Notes: generated by a model from the sequence alone, not told the origin. DNA of 64,000 bases from Paenibacillus profundus (GCF_021369635.1 NZ_JAJNBZ010000006.1:186001-250000), one strand, 5' to 3'; counted from the first letter of the stretch, positions 1-8,394 are shown. Made by a program: numbers and translations.

Positions 1-597
1 GCCCTCAGCTTTTTGTAATTTACGAAATGAAGGAAGCGTTAAGAATACAGCTAGAACAATGAAAGGGAGCACACACCAAAACACAAATCTCCACGATGCA
101 AATTCAGCGATAAGTCCTGCCAAATAAGGACCAATTAAAGCAGGCAAAATATAAGCGCTGGAAAAAGCAGCAAGAATTTTTGTTCGCAACGCATCAGGAT
201 AACGTAATGTAATGCTATAGTACACACAAGTTATAATGGCACCTGCACCAAATCCTTGAAACGCTCTCCCTGCAATAAGCATGTGCATGTTCACCGAAGT
301 CGCTGCAATAATGATGCCTATAACAAAAATAAAAATGGATGCAATAAAGGATGGAGCGACACCCCGCTTGCCAATTTGCTGCCCCATAATCATCGTACCG
401 ATAATTTGAGACAACAGAAAGGCAGTAAATATCCAGCCATAAAGATGGATGCCATCTAAATTTTGCGCCAATTTGGGAGCAATCGTCGTAATGGCCAGCC
501 CTTCAAATGCCACGGTAGTAACGACCAAAATAATACCGATTGTCAACGCCCGGTATGGAGCGTCAAAAATCCCAACCTTTTTCGAATTCGTTGTCAT
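1..597 (-). CDS. MFS drug-efflux transporter (DHA2/EmrB-QacA type), partial
   Basis: Starts with ATG at 597 behind GGAGGTGCGCG and stays open for 199 codons to the left edge, so the C-terminal part is outside the window. Successive hydrophobic segments are visible. Residues 109-119 read AGRAFQGFGAG, a signature-like stretch of the 14-TM QacA/EmrB branch of the major facilitator superfamily. These are proton-coupled exporters of drugs and toxic cations in the cytoplasmic membrane. The gene lies 200 bp downstream of a marR gene on the same strand, a common regulator-pump pairing. Substrate cannot be told. The family call is firm, the DHA2 subgroup fairly so. Confidence 0.85.
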   Translation of the reverse strand, partial: MTTNSKKVGIFDAPYRALTIGIILVVTTVAFEGLAITTIAPKLAQNLDGIHLYGWIFTAFLLSQIIGTMIMGQQIGKRGVAPSFIASIFIFVIGIIIAATSVNMHMLIAGRAFQGFGAGAIITCVYYSITLRYPDALRTKILAAFSSAYILPALIGPYLAGLIAEFASWRFVFWCVLPFIVLAVFLTLPSFRKLQKAEG

Positions 598-628
598 CGC
601 GCACCTCCTATACTTGTCACAACCGTAA

Positions 629-640
629 TTGCTATAGCAA
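629..640. promoter_or_regulatory. Perfect palindrome TTGCTATAGCAA, candidate MarR operator
   Basis: A 12-bp perfect palindrome 32 bp upstream of the MFS start codon. Its half site TTGCTAT recurs at 728-736 and 1256-1264, next to the marR gene. The position suits an operator for the MarR protein at 797-1222 (inference). Confidence 0.4.
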
Positions 641-727
641 GTATTATGATAAAAAAATGTATGTTCCTTGTTTCCAATCCCTCCTTCGTTCCAACTATAA
701 TACGGAAACTGCTTCCTTTATATTTAT

Positions 728-754
728 TTGCTATGATGATAATAGTCATGGCAA
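728..754. promoter_or_regulatory. Inverted repeat TTGCTATGA / TCATGGCAA, candidate MarR operator
   Basis: Arms at 728-736 and 746-754 form an inverted repeat with one mismatch, in the gap between marR and the MFS gene. The extended arm AGTTGCCATGAC differs by one base from AGTTGCTATGAC at 1254-1265 in front of marR. A motif shared between both promoters suggests autoregulation plus control of the pump. Confidence 0.4.
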
Positions 755-796
755 CTATTTGTCCATAAAATGAAGGATCCCGGCAAGCAAATCGAG

Positions 797-1222
797 CTAA
801 AGATCCTTTACATTGTTATACATGATGGAAAGCGTCCTTCTGAAAGTTTCAACTTCCTCTTCGGTTAATCCTTCAATCGTTTTCTTATAGGCTTCAATCG
901 ATGGGGCCAGAATTTCGTCCTCGATTTCTCTTCCTTTGGAAGTTAAATACACACGCAAGGATCTTCTATCCGTCTCATGAATGACACGGTGGATAAAGCC
1001 CTTTTTCTCCAGCTTGAACAGCATCCGCGCAATATTCGTTTGATCCTTATACAGTCTTTCCGCAAGCTCTTTTTGCGTAATGCCCTCCTGCTCCCACAGA
1101 ACCACAAGAATTTCCCATTGATCAACGGTAATATCGAAGGGATTCACTACTTTTTGATAATAATTGTTCAGTTTTAAATCAGCCCGGTGAACCATGACGC
1201 CGATATACTTTTCTAATTCCAA
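797..1222 (-). CDS. MarR family transcriptional regulator
   Basis: 141-residue winged-helix repressor of normal MarR length. The TTG start at 1222 follows GGAGGC at about the right spacing. The DNA-binding part is recognisable in the run QKELAERLYKDQTNIARML (recognition helix) followed by the wing with DRRSLRVYLTSKG, the classic MarR D-x-R-x3-V-x-LT motif. MarR proteins bind palindromes as dimers and are released by small aromatic ligands or oxidation. It is upstream of and parallel to an MFS exporter, and TTGCTAT-type repeats flank both genes, so it probably represses itself and the pump. Confidence 0.9.
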   Translation of the reverse strand: MELEKYIGVMVHRADLKLNNYYQKVVNPFDITVDQWEILVVLWEQEGITQKELAERLYKDQTNIARMLFKLEKKGFIHRVIHETDRRSLRVYLTSKGREIEDEILAPSIEAYKKTIEGLTEEEVETFRRTLSIMYNNVKDL

Positions 1223-1253
1223 GGTTAGCCTCCATTTTAGTAAACAAGACGAT

Positions 1254-1265
1254 AGTTGCTATGAC
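1254..1265. promoter_or_regulatory. AGTTGCTATGAC half site upstream of marR
   Basis: A 12-base sequence 32 bp upstream of the marR start. It matches the arm of the inverted repeat at 728-754 with one mismatch and shares TTGCTAT with the palindrome at 629-640. Read as a candidate autoregulatory site. Confidence 0.35.
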
Positions 1266-1316
1266 CATTATAATTGCGCCCTTTTATGATGTCAATACGA
1301 CGACCTATAATCGCAG

Positions 1317-1628
1317 CTATTCAAAATATAGGTGATTATGGTTCGAGCATCCTGGATTAAACTGAAAATGACATAATGGACATCTATAATGACAGTTTAA
1401 ATATTCTTTGATGGTTAATTTCGTATAACAATTTCCGCAAAGGATAGCCTTTGTATCCCACTCCGCTTTTAGCCATACCTTTGATTTGTGATCAGCCGCT
1501 TCCTCATGACAGAAATAACATCCATAATACGTGTCGCAGCACTTAAACTTTATAGCTACTACATCGATTTCTTTATGATAATGTTTACATCTTCCCTGTT
1601 CATCTATAGCTCCTGCAACATGAATCAT
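1317..1628 (-). CDS. CHY-type zinc finger protein
   Basis: 103 residues with CKHYHKEIDVVAIKFKCC near the N-terminus, then paired C-x2-C and H motifs (CYFCHEE, CGNCY, CPLCHFQFNPGCSNH). This is the arrangement of the CHY zinc-finger family, whose small stand-alone bacterial members bind several zinc ions. Molecular role is not established for the bacterial forms. It is divergent from the TOMM operon at 1825 and not obviously linked to it. Start ATG at 1628. Confidence 0.85.
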   Translation of the reverse strand: MIHVAGAIDEQGRCKHYHKEIDVVAIKFKCCDTYYGCYFCHEEAADHKSKVWLKAEWDTKAILCGNCYTKLTIKEYLNCHYRCPLCHFQFNPGCSNHNHLYFE

Positions 1629-1824
1629 ATAATTACCTCACGTTTCTAGGTCATGGTAAAATCCGCCCTTCTATATGAATAATATCACAAAGAGAGCAAT
1701 ATTTTCACACGCTGGTTGCGTGTGTCATCCTGGTTATGGTTTTTTACGGAACAAAAGCGGATTTAGCGTCATAACCTGAAAGTATATTTTTTTAAGCCAA
1801 TTACATTTTAAAGGAGTAGTAGCT

Positions 1825-3552
1825 GTGGAACAAAACTCCTTAGGACAAGGAATGAGCGAAGCCCCCCCCTCCTCATTATCACAAAATGTTCTCAGAAAAT
1901 ACGCTGCACAGCTCCAATTTTTAAATAGCTTCGGCAAGCCGGGCGCTCCCCTATTTGAGTCCTACCGTCAATCCAAAGTGTTGGCCATCGGCTCCGGTCC
2001 CTTCTTGCTCTCGCTCGCAACGGCGTTGTTCGATTCCGGCTTGTCCAGATTCCATGTATTGGTCACGGACGCGGCGGCGACCGATCAGCAGCGTTTAATG
2101 AAGTTGCAAGACCGCGCCCGCCGATCGGATTCTGGAGCATCGATAGATGAGATAAGCTTGCCTAAAGAGGGGCAAAGCTATTGGCGGGAAGCCATCCGTC
2201 CGTTTGATTCGATTTTATATGTATCGCAGAAAGGCGATATCGAGGAGCTCCGGGCTATCCATGCGGCTTGCAGGGAGGAGAAGAAAACCCTGCTCCCTGC
2301 CCTATGCATTGGACGGAAGGGGCTGGCAGGTCCATTGGTCCATCCGGACTCCGAAGGTTGTTGGGAGTCTGCGTGGCGGCGCATACATCGGTCTGCGTTA
2401 GGCTATGACAGTCATCCTCTGCCTGGATTCTCCCCCACTGCCGGTGCGCTGTTGGCAAATGTGATCGTCTTTGAATGGTTCAAGAAGGTTACGGGAGTGA
2501 CTGAATTAGAAAGGAAGCATCCATTCTATCTGCTTGATCTGGAAACATGGGAAGGATCCTGGCATTCTTATTTCCCCCATCCGCTCGTGACCGGACGCGC
2601 GGCGGCTAAATGGGTTCAACATTGCGAGCTCAGGCTGAGGCAGACTTCGGGCAGAAGCGAGCCGGATATATGGTTCCCCTACTTCAAGCGTCTGACATCA
2701 GCGAGCTCAGGCATTTTCCATATCTGGGAAGAAGGCGACTTGAAGCAGCTCCCGCTCGCGCAGTGCCGCGTGCAGCCCGCCGATCCGGCAACTCATGGAC
2801 CGGCCGAGCTGCTGCCGGATATCGTCTGTTCCGGAATCACGCACGAAGAGGCCCGGCGGGAAGCTGCTCTAGCTGGAATAGAAGCTTATGCGGCACGAAT
2901 GGCTGGCTCGCTTATTTCGGCGCTTCCCCCGCCTCACGGAATAGAGTGGAATGAAATAGAAACGAAGGAATACATCGGCGTCGGAGCAGGGGAAACGTTC
3001 GCGGAAGGCGTCTGTCGCGGATTGCAAAAGTGTCTGAACGATGAACTGGGCAAGCGGCAAGCAAAGCGTACCCTTTCCATCGTTCCAGTGCATTTACATG
3101 AGGTGGAAGATGAACGTTGCCTTTTTTATTTGCAGGCTCTGACCACGCTGCAGGGAATGCCAGCGATCGGCTTGGAAGAGAATATATGCGGCTTCCCTGC
3201 CGTATGGGTTCATGCAAATGATCGTTGGCATGGAAGCACAGGCTTGAATACGACAGCGGCGCTGCGGCGGGCTTTGCAGCAAGCACTGCAGCTGGCCCAA
3301 AATGAAGTGATTGATCAGGCGGCGAACAGCTTGAACACCCCTCTCATTATGGAAACAGACAGGATTCCGCTTCATCTAGTCGTCCCTGCCAGTTCATGCG
3401 CATCACATGTCGAAGTTCTAGGGTCCGCCCTGCAAATACTGGAACGGAACCGCAAGCGGCTTATCGTGTTCGATTTGGAACTGGAACCTTTTGTAACAGG
3501 AGCTCCAATAGAAGTGTTCGGCGTGCTGATGCACGAGGAGGTATCGCCATGA
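1825..3552 (+). CDS. Putative thiazole-containing bacteriocin maturation protein (ThiF/E1-like)
   Basis: 575 residues from GTG at 1825, 8 bases after AAGGAG. The N-terminal third has a degenerate Rossmann/E1-like fold: KVLAIGSGPFLLSLATALFD near residues 51-70, then a beta strand ending in TDAAA. The second half resembles the non-catalytic partner proteins that sit beside YcaO cyclodehydratases in Bacillus heterocycloanthracin-type clusters (TIGR03693-like; family recognised from memory). Such partners are thought to help bind or present the leader peptide. The stop overlaps the next start as ATGA, so translation of the YcaO gene is coupled. No precursor gene lies between them. Exact biochemical role unknown. 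Confidence 0.75.
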   Translation: MEQNSLGQGMSEAPPSSLSQNVLRKYAAQLQFLNSFGKPGAPLFESYRQSKVLAIGSGPFLLSLATALFDSGLSRFHVLVTDAAATDQQRLMKLQDRARRSDSGASIDEISLPKEGQSYWREAIRPFDSILYVSQKGDIEELRAIHAACREEKKTLLPALCIGRKGLAGPLVHPDSEGCWESAWRRIHRSALGYDSHPLPGFSPTAGALLANVIVFEWFKKVTGVTELERKHPFYLLDLETWEGSWHSYFPHPLVTGRAAAKWVQHCELRLRQTSGRSEPDIWFPYFKRLTSASSGIFHIWEEGDLKQLPLAQCRVQPADPATHGPAELLPDIVCSGITHEEARREAALAGIEAYAARMAGSLISALPPPHGIEWNEIETKEYIGVGAGETFAEGVCRGLQKCLNDELGKRQAKRTLSIVPVHLHEVEDERCLFYLQALTTLQGMPAIGLEENICGFPAVWVHANDRWHGSTGLNTTAALRRALQQALQLAQNEVIDQAANSLNTPLIMETDRIPLHLVVPASSCASHVEVLGSALQILERNRKRLIVFDLELEPFVTGAPIEVFGVLMHEEVSP

Positions 3553-5498
3553 ATCCCGTCGTAGCAGTTGTAGGCAAGGGCATGTTGGCGGAGCTTGCAT
3601 GTGAAGAACTATTAGAAATGTATACGATTGTCTGTCTATCTGATGTCGGAGCAAATGTTCCGAAGTCAGTCGAATTGATTCTGATTCTTGACGACGACTC
3701 AGACTCCTCCATCTTTCTTGAAGCCGAAGGAGCGCTCCAACAGGGGGACATCCCATGGCTATGCGCGTTTGTGTCATTCGACGAGGGTGTAGTGGGACCT
3801 TGCGTTCGCCCGAGTACGCCGGGCTGTTCCCAATGCGCTGAACACCGCCGCCTCTTGGCGGGACGTGACTCCGAGGAGAGACTAGAGCAGCTTTTGAACA
3901 ATCTGCTGACGCCTGGAGAAAGAGCCCCTAACCCTTATGCGTCAATAACAGGACTTCGTCAAATGGCTCTTCTGATCGCGGCAGAGGCGCAGAGAATTCT
4001 TCAGGGCAGCAGGGCACATACGGAAGAACGAATATATTTGATCAATCTGATAACTTTAGCGACCTCTCTTCACACTTTTCTGCCGAACCCGTTATGTCCC
4101 GTGTGCGGACAGTTGCCCGACGACTCGCTAGAAGCGGCCCGAATTTCGCTGCATCCGCGTCCCAAAATAAGCTGTGAGAACTACCGTTCCCGTCCGCTCG
4201 ACGAGCTGAAAGAAGTTTTAATTCAGGATTATGTGGATGGCCGGACTGGAATTTTTAATGATAAAAAGCACGACCTTTTGTCACCGTTTGCAGGCTCAGT
4301 CGTGAATTTGCCATTGTTCTTTACAGGAGACGAGGTCACAGGAGGCCGTGCCCATTCGTATGCGGAGAGCGAGCTGACTGCAATTTTGGAGGGCTTGGAG
4401 CGGAGCTGCGGTCTGGCTCCCCGCGGGAAACGAACCGTGATTCGAGACAGCTTCCGCAATCTTGCGAGTCAGGCGCTCGATCCGGTCAAGGCAGGAGTTT
4501 ACTCGCAGAAGCAATATGGACAACAGGATTTCCCGTTTGAACCATTCGATCCCGACCAACCAATCGACTGGGTGTGGGGCTATTCGTTCATGCAGGAACG
4601 TCCAATCCTTGTTCCAGAGCTGCTCGGATACTACAGCTTGGGCGAGCAAGGCGGTTTTGTCTACGAAACCTCTAACGGGTGCGCGTTGGGCGGAAGTTTG
4701 GAAGAGGCGGTATTCTATGGCATCTTGGAAGTGGTGGAACGCGATTCATTCCTGATGACCTGGTATGCGAAGCTCCCTGTCCCCCGCCTCGATCCTGCTT
4801 CAGCTAATGATCGGGAGCTAAGGCTTATGATCGAACGGCTGCAGGCCGTAACCGGATATGAGTTGCACTTGTTCAACACGACGATGGAGAATGGAATTCC
4901 GAGCATATGGGCGTTGGCGAAGAGCACAAAATTTGAAGAAATGAACCTTATCTGCGCGACAGGAGCCCATTTGGATCCGATACGGGCCGCAAAAAGCGCG
5001 ATTCATGAATTAGCAGGTATGATGTTGCCGCTGAAGGAGACTTTCAGGGAACGCCACGAAGAGTGCGTTCAAATGTTCTACGATCCATCCTTGGTACAGC
5101 AAATGGGGGATCATTCCCTGCTATACGGTTTACCACAAGCAGAGGAACGTTTGCATTTTTTGTTGGACGAACGTCGTCCATTGCGATCGTTTGATGAGGA
5201 ATATAAGCGGAAGCCGGGACATCGGGATCTGACCGATGATGTTAATGAGATGCTCCAAGCATTCCGCAGGCTGAGCCTCGATGTGATTGTGGTAGATCAG
5301 ACGTCGTTAGAAACGCTGCGCAACGGGCTGCATTGCGTAAAAGTGCTCATTCCGGGAATGATCCCGATGTCGTTCGGACATCACCTTTCCCGCTTGACAG
5401 GGCTGGAGAGAGTTCTTAATGTACCTGTTGAACTTGGGTATGCGAAGCTACCACTGACGCTTGCACAACTCAATCCGCATCCGCATCCTTTTCCATAG
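3549..5498 (+). CDS. Fused leader-binding domain / YcaO cyclodehydratase for azol(in)e peptide (TOMM) synthesis
   Basis: 649 residues. ATG at 3549 overlaps the preceding stop (ATGA) and follows GAGGAGGT, which fixes the start; a longer upstream frame lacks such a site. Residues 1-200 form the ocin-ThiF/leader-recognition part with a four-cysteine zinc site (C93, C96, C183, C186). From about 230 the YcaO domain begins, with the ATP-binding S-x2-E-rich helix AESELTAILEGLER and a later EEAVFYGILEVVERDSF helix. The protein ends in PHPHPFP, the proline-rich PxPxP tail of azoline-forming YcaO enzymes. Expected reaction: ATP-dependent cyclisation of Cys, Ser or Thr in a peptide to thiazolines or oxazolines. 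No SagB-type dehydrogenase follows. Confidence 0.88.
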   Translation: MNPVVAVVGKGMLAELACEELLEMYTIVCLSDVGANVPKSVELILILDDDSDSSIFLEAEGALQQGDIPWLCAFVSFDEGVVGPCVRPSTPGCSQCAEHRRLLAGRDSEERLEQLLNNLLTPGERAPNPYASITGLRQMALLIAAEAQRILQGSRAHTEERIYLINLITLATSLHTFLPNPLCPVCGQLPDDSLEAARISLHPRPKISCENYRSRPLDELKEVLIQDYVDGRTGIFNDKKHDLLSPFAGSVVNLPLFFTGDEVTGGRAHSYAESELTAILEGLERSCGLAPRGKRTVIRDSFRNLASQALDPVKAGVYSQKQYGQQDFPFEPFDPDQPIDWVWGYSFMQERPILVPELLGYYSLGEQGGFVYETSNGCALGGSLEEAVFYGILEVVERDSFLMTWYAKLPVPRLDPASANDRELRLMIERLQAVTGYELHLFNTTMENGIPSIWALAKSTKFEEMNLICATGAHLDPIRAAKSAIHELAGMMLPLKETFRERHEECVQMFYDPSLVQQMGDHSLLYGLPQAEERLHFLLDERRPLRSFDEEYKRKPGHRDLTDDVNEMLQAFRRLSLDVIVVDQTSLETLRNGLHCVKVLIPGMIPMSFGHHLSRLTGLERVLNVPVELGYAKLPLTLAQLNPHPHPFP

Positions 5499-5596
5499 TC
5501 AAAAATATATATGTGCTTGTCTAATGGCACTTGTCTATACGCATATCCATCACCCGCCATACAATACATCATCTGTAAAATAAGGAGGAATAGAAA

Positions 5597-5704
5597 ATGG
5601 GTTTCGCTCCATCCTGTGGTTCTTGTGCCGGACTCTTCACATCTACTGGTGTAATCCTGGTGCTCTTTATTTTATTGGTCATTATAAGCCGTTCATTCAT
5701 CTAA
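5597..5704 (+). CDS. YjcZ-like 35-residue peptide with CxxC; possible TOMM substrate
   Basis: ATG at 5597 follows TAAGGAGG at 5581-5588. The peptide has a polar N-terminal half with Ser, Thr and a C-x2-C (PSCGSCAGLFTST) and a hydrophobic tail GVILVLFILLVIISRSFI. The tail is typical of the YjcZ family of sporulation miniproteins, which usually have Gly/Tyr-rich rather than Cys-containing heads. It lies 98 bp after the YcaO gene, on the same strand with no terminator between, and a strong terminator follows at 5759. Either it is an ordinary YjcZ protein that happens to be here, or the Cys/Ser/Thr head is modified by the upstream enzymes (inference). Confidence 0.75.
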   Translation: MGFAPSCGSCAGLFTSTGVILVLFILLVIISRSFI

Positions 5705-5758
5705 TTACTGAAAATCAGTTCCACTTGGTGCACACCCTCTTAGGAAATTCAGCAGAGG

Positions 5759-5798
5759 CCATTGTCCGGTATCCACACCGGGCAACGGTCTCATTTTA
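5759..5798 (+). terminator. Intrinsic terminator of the TOMM operon
   Basis: Arms 5759-5769 and 5778-5788 pair in an 11-position stem with two mismatches, followed by TCTCATTTTA. It closes the unit 1825-5704. Confidence 0.7.
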
Positions 5799-5991
5799 TA
5801 AATAGTCCTCCATGTTTCTGTTATTCAATCTTATCCATACATATAAGGGGCTTCCAGCAATCGCGTCGTCCCATGTACAAAACCGAATGACTAATGGTGA
5901 GCTTTTGTATAGAAATGTGCTAGCTATAGTTTTCTTTGTATAAAAATGGAGCACACTAATACAGAAATATGCAAACATCAAGGAGGACAAG

Positions 5992-6531
5992 ATGAACAAA
6001 CTTGCTATTACATGCTTGTTGGCAAGCGGCCTTATATTAAGCGCCTGCGGCACCAACGAAGCCTTTGCTGAAGAGAAAACTCCTAACGTGACGGTCAACA
6101 TCATCAACAGCAAGGGCGCTGATATCGGAACGGCTCGACTCAGTCAAATCGGCGATAAAGTACAGATTCTTATCGAGGCGCACAACCTGCCCCCGGGAAT
6201 ACATGGCACTCACTTTCACGCTGTCGGCCGATGCGATACACCAGATTTCAAAACGGCAGAAGCGCATTTGAATCCGAAACACAAGCAGCATGGCTTTGAA
6301 AATCCTAAAGGGTTCCACGCTGGAGATTTGCCGAACATTGAAGTCGGTGCCGACGGCAAAGTGCGGGCAAATATTACAACCACGACGGTAACTCTAGAAA
6401 AAGGCAAGCCCAATTCGCTACTAAGACCCGGCGGAACATCATTGATCATTCATGACAAAGCCGATGATTATATCACGGATCCTACAGGCAACTCCGGAGA
6501 TCGCATTGCTTGCGGTGCAATCAAAGAGTGA
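5992..6531 (+). CDS. sodC: Cu/Zn superoxide dismutase, lipoprotein
   Basis: 179 residues. The signal peptide ends in LILSAC, with the lipobox Cys at 19, so the mature protein is anchored on the outer face of the membrane. It dismutates superoxide to hydrogen peroxide and oxygen. All metal ligands of the family can be matched: Cu ligands in HGTHFH, the bridging His in HLNP, Zn ligands in QHGF and FHAGD, the last Cu His in IIHDKADD, and the active-site Arg in SGDRIACG. This differs from B. subtilis YojM, reported to lack a copper ligand. Start ATG at 5992 follows AAGGAGG. Single gene with its own hairpin downstream. Confidence 0.92.
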   Translation: MNKLAITCLLASGLILSACGTNEAFAEEKTPNVTVNIINSKGADIGTARLSQIGDKVQILIEAHNLPPGIHGTHFHAVGRCDTPDFKTAEAHLNPKHKQHGFENPKGFHAGDLPNIEVGADGKVRANITTTTVTLEKGKPNSLLRPGGTSLIIHDKADDYITDPTGNSGDRIACGAIKE

Positions 6532-6560
6532 GCTGTACGCTGTCACACGTAATCCGAGCA

Positions 6561-6590
6561 GGCGCATACAAATTTATGCGCCTCTTACCA
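6561..6590 (+). terminator. Stem-loop after sodC
   Basis: GGCGCATA (6561-6568) pairs perfectly with TATGCGCC (6575-6582), followed by the weak tract TCTTACC. Probable terminator for sodC; it may also serve the small minus-strand gene at 6599. Confidence 0.55.
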
Positions 6591-6598
6591 ATCCCTGA

Positions 6599-6766
6599 CT
6601 AACAATTGATTATTTTTTCAACAAATTCGATATCACTATTCATATCTATGTTTGGGAATTCGCTTTGCAATATTATTAATTCATTTAAATACTGTTGGCT
6701 TGAAAATATGTATGCCAAGTCATCATATATTTCCCTTAACCAGTTTATGATTTCATATTTCATCAT
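6599..6766 (-). CDS. Small hypothetical protein (55 aa)
   Basis: ATG at 6766 (another at 6763) follows AAAGGG at 8 bases. The product is acidic and leucine/isoleucine rich, beginning MMKYEIINWLREIYDDLAYI and ending FVEKIINC. Not recognised. Composition and the ribosome site favour a real gene. It lies just outside the left 22-bp inverted repeat at 6789. Size and charge would suit a small cytoplasmic immunity or antitoxin protein, but nothing in the sequence proves this. Confidence 0.45.
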   Translation of the reverse strand: MMKYEIINWLREIYDDLAYIFSSQQYLNELIILQSEFPNIDMNSDIEFVEKIINC

Positions 6767-6788
6767 TTATCAATCCCTTTAGTGTGCC

Positions 6789-6810
6789 GAGAAAATAAAG
6801 TATTAGACTG
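6789..6810 (+). repeat. Left copy of a 22-bp inverted repeat bracketing the 6.8-19.0 kb island
   Basis: The 22 bases starting GAGAAAATAAAG and ending TTAGACTG recur as an exact reverse complement at 18961-18982. The pair encloses the lantibiotic-immunity module, intron and mobile-element remnants. Confidence 0.7.
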
Positions 6811-6821
6811 CCGCTGTTTTA

Positions 6822-6848
6822 TTGAACTAACGTTCTCCGTTAGTTCAA
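6822..6848. repeat. Perfect 11-bp hairpin just inside the left inverted repeat
   Basis: TTGAACTAACG (6822-6832) pairs with CGTTAGTTCAA (6838-6848). A related degenerate version (GAGCTAACGGG...TAGTTGAAT, minus strand) lies near 14235-14262 by the group II intron. It is probably part of a mobile-element end rather than a terminator. Confidence 0.5.
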
Positions 6849-7011
6849 CTACCTACGGATTTCTGCAATACAGAAATACTTTCCTTGAGGAAGATCGTTT
6901 GTATTAAGTTCAAAGCGCACCTCACGTGTTTGGAATGATATCTAAATTAGTTTAAAGATTAACCATAACCATATGTAATCAAATGTTCTCATTGTCTAAT
7001 TTTTCGTTCTG

Positions 7012-8394
7012 TTACTGCACAGGGAATTCCATAACCGCTGTTAGACCTCTTTGGTCCACACCACTTGCAAGAACGAGACGACCGTGATGCGCCTTCGCAA
7101 TCCTTGCCACCATCGGAAGCCCCAGGCCGTGACCTTGCTCGATGGGGCGCTTTCTCCTTGTTGAAAAGTACAATTCGGTAATCTCCGCCAATTGCTCCTG
7201 TGGGATTCCCCGTCCATTGTCCCTTACGATAAAGAGATACTGGGAGCGGTCCTTGGATAGAGAGGCTTCTATTATGATTTTGCATCCCTGCGAGTTATGA
7301 CGCACACTGTTCTGGACAAGATTACTGATTGCACGTAGCAGTAATTTCTCATCCCCATGGATCTGAACCGCTTCATCGGCCAGTTTCAATTCAATATCAT
7401 ATCGGTCATCCAATCCGTTATTTAAAAATTCCGTGACAACCTGTCTAGCTAAAACCGATAACCGGATGTGCTTCAAATGCAAAGGCTGCATTTCATACTC
7501 GAGCATGGAGACCAGATTCAGGTCACTTACAAGTGAGCGTAACTTCTCGCCTTGGCGCCGGATAATACCGGCCTGATGCCTCTGCTCCTCTGGCAAGTCC
7601 GAATGATCCTCCATTTCACTTGCATAACCGAGAACGAGCGAGAGAGGCGTCCGAATATCATGAGAAATCCCGGCAATCCAGTTGGAGCGTGCTTCATCCC
7701 GATCTTGCAGCGCGGCTGTCTTTCTCTGAAGTATAGCTGACGCGGAATTAATGCTCTGGGCTAAATCACCGAATATACCTTTGGCGTCCAACTGAATCGC
7801 TTGCTCCCTGGCTAGATTGTGAACTCCGTCCACCAGAGGGCGTATCTTTCTTATGAGACGCGTGCCAATGACAATAGATATCAGCAGAGCCAACGCTAAA
7901 TTACAAAGTAGCAGTAGTACAATCCGCAGAGGCAACGAGCTTATCCAATCTGGAAGAAAATCCAATTGATACTTCCAGTGGCTTTCCTTGGGATACCCTA
8001 CCACCATCAGGCCATCCGTATGTTCTGACGTATAAACCGGATAATCCATAAGGTAATACCGCGAGAACTTGGCTACATCGACTAGATTGTAGGATTTAGG
8101 AACATCATTAGGTAGATGGTAGTCCCATCTCACATGACCTTTATCACCGAGAAGCATGGCCCAGGCATGATTCTGCTTCAGAAGCTCGGTAGCCTGCTCG
8201 TCCAGTTGAAAGCTGTCGTCCTGCTTCTCCAAGCCTTGGGCCACTTGCTTAATCATGCCTTCTGGGGACGGGTGCTGGTAGTTTTCTGTGAACACCAGCG
8301 TGCCCAGTAGTACGAAATTAAAAATAAGCAGAAATATCGAGATAAAGATGGTCGTGGCGACAAACCGGCGTAATATGCGAATAATTCCCTCCAC
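7012..8394 (-). CDS. Sensor histidine kinase, probably antimicrobial-peptide responsive
   Basis: 460 residues with two membrane segments (about 12-33 and 155-180) around an extracellular loop, a HAMP-like linker, the phospho-acceptor helix GISHDIRTPLSLVLGY, and an HATPase domain with N, G1 (DNGRGIP) and G2 (GHGLGLPM) boxes. The GTG start at 8394 shares one base with the stop of the response regulator gene (TAGTG), so the two are co-translated. It phosphorylates the regulator at 8394-9107. Divergence from a lantibiotic-immunity type ABC operon suggests that it senses a peptide antibiotic (inference). Confidence 0.9.
   Translation of the reverse strand: MEGIIRILRRFVATTIFISIFLLIFNFVLLGTLVFTENYQHPSPEGMIKQVAQGLEKQDDSFQLDEQATELLKQNHAWAMLLGDKGHVRWDYHLPNDVPKSYNLVDVAKFSRYYLMDYPVYTSEHTDGLMVVGYPKESHWKYQLDFLPDWISSLPLRIVLLLLCNLALALLISIVIGTRLIRKIRPLVDGVHNLAREQAIQLDAKGIFGDLAQSINSASAILQRKTAALQDRDEARSNWIAGISHDIRTPLSLVLGYASEMEDHSDLPEEQRHQAGIIRRQGEKLRSLVSDLNLVSMLEYEMQPLHLKHIRLSVLARQVVTEFLNNGLDDRYDIELKLADEAVQIHGDEKLLLRAISNLVQNSVRHNSQGCKIIIEASLSKDRSQYLFIVRDNGRGIPQEQLAEITELYFSTRRKRPIEQGHGLGLPMVARIAKAHHGRLVLASGVDQRGLTAVMEFPVQ

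Noticed and set aside
5796-6113. 105-codon minus-strand frame over the sodC promoter and start
   Set aside because: Antisense to the clear sodC signal peptide region, no ribosome site.
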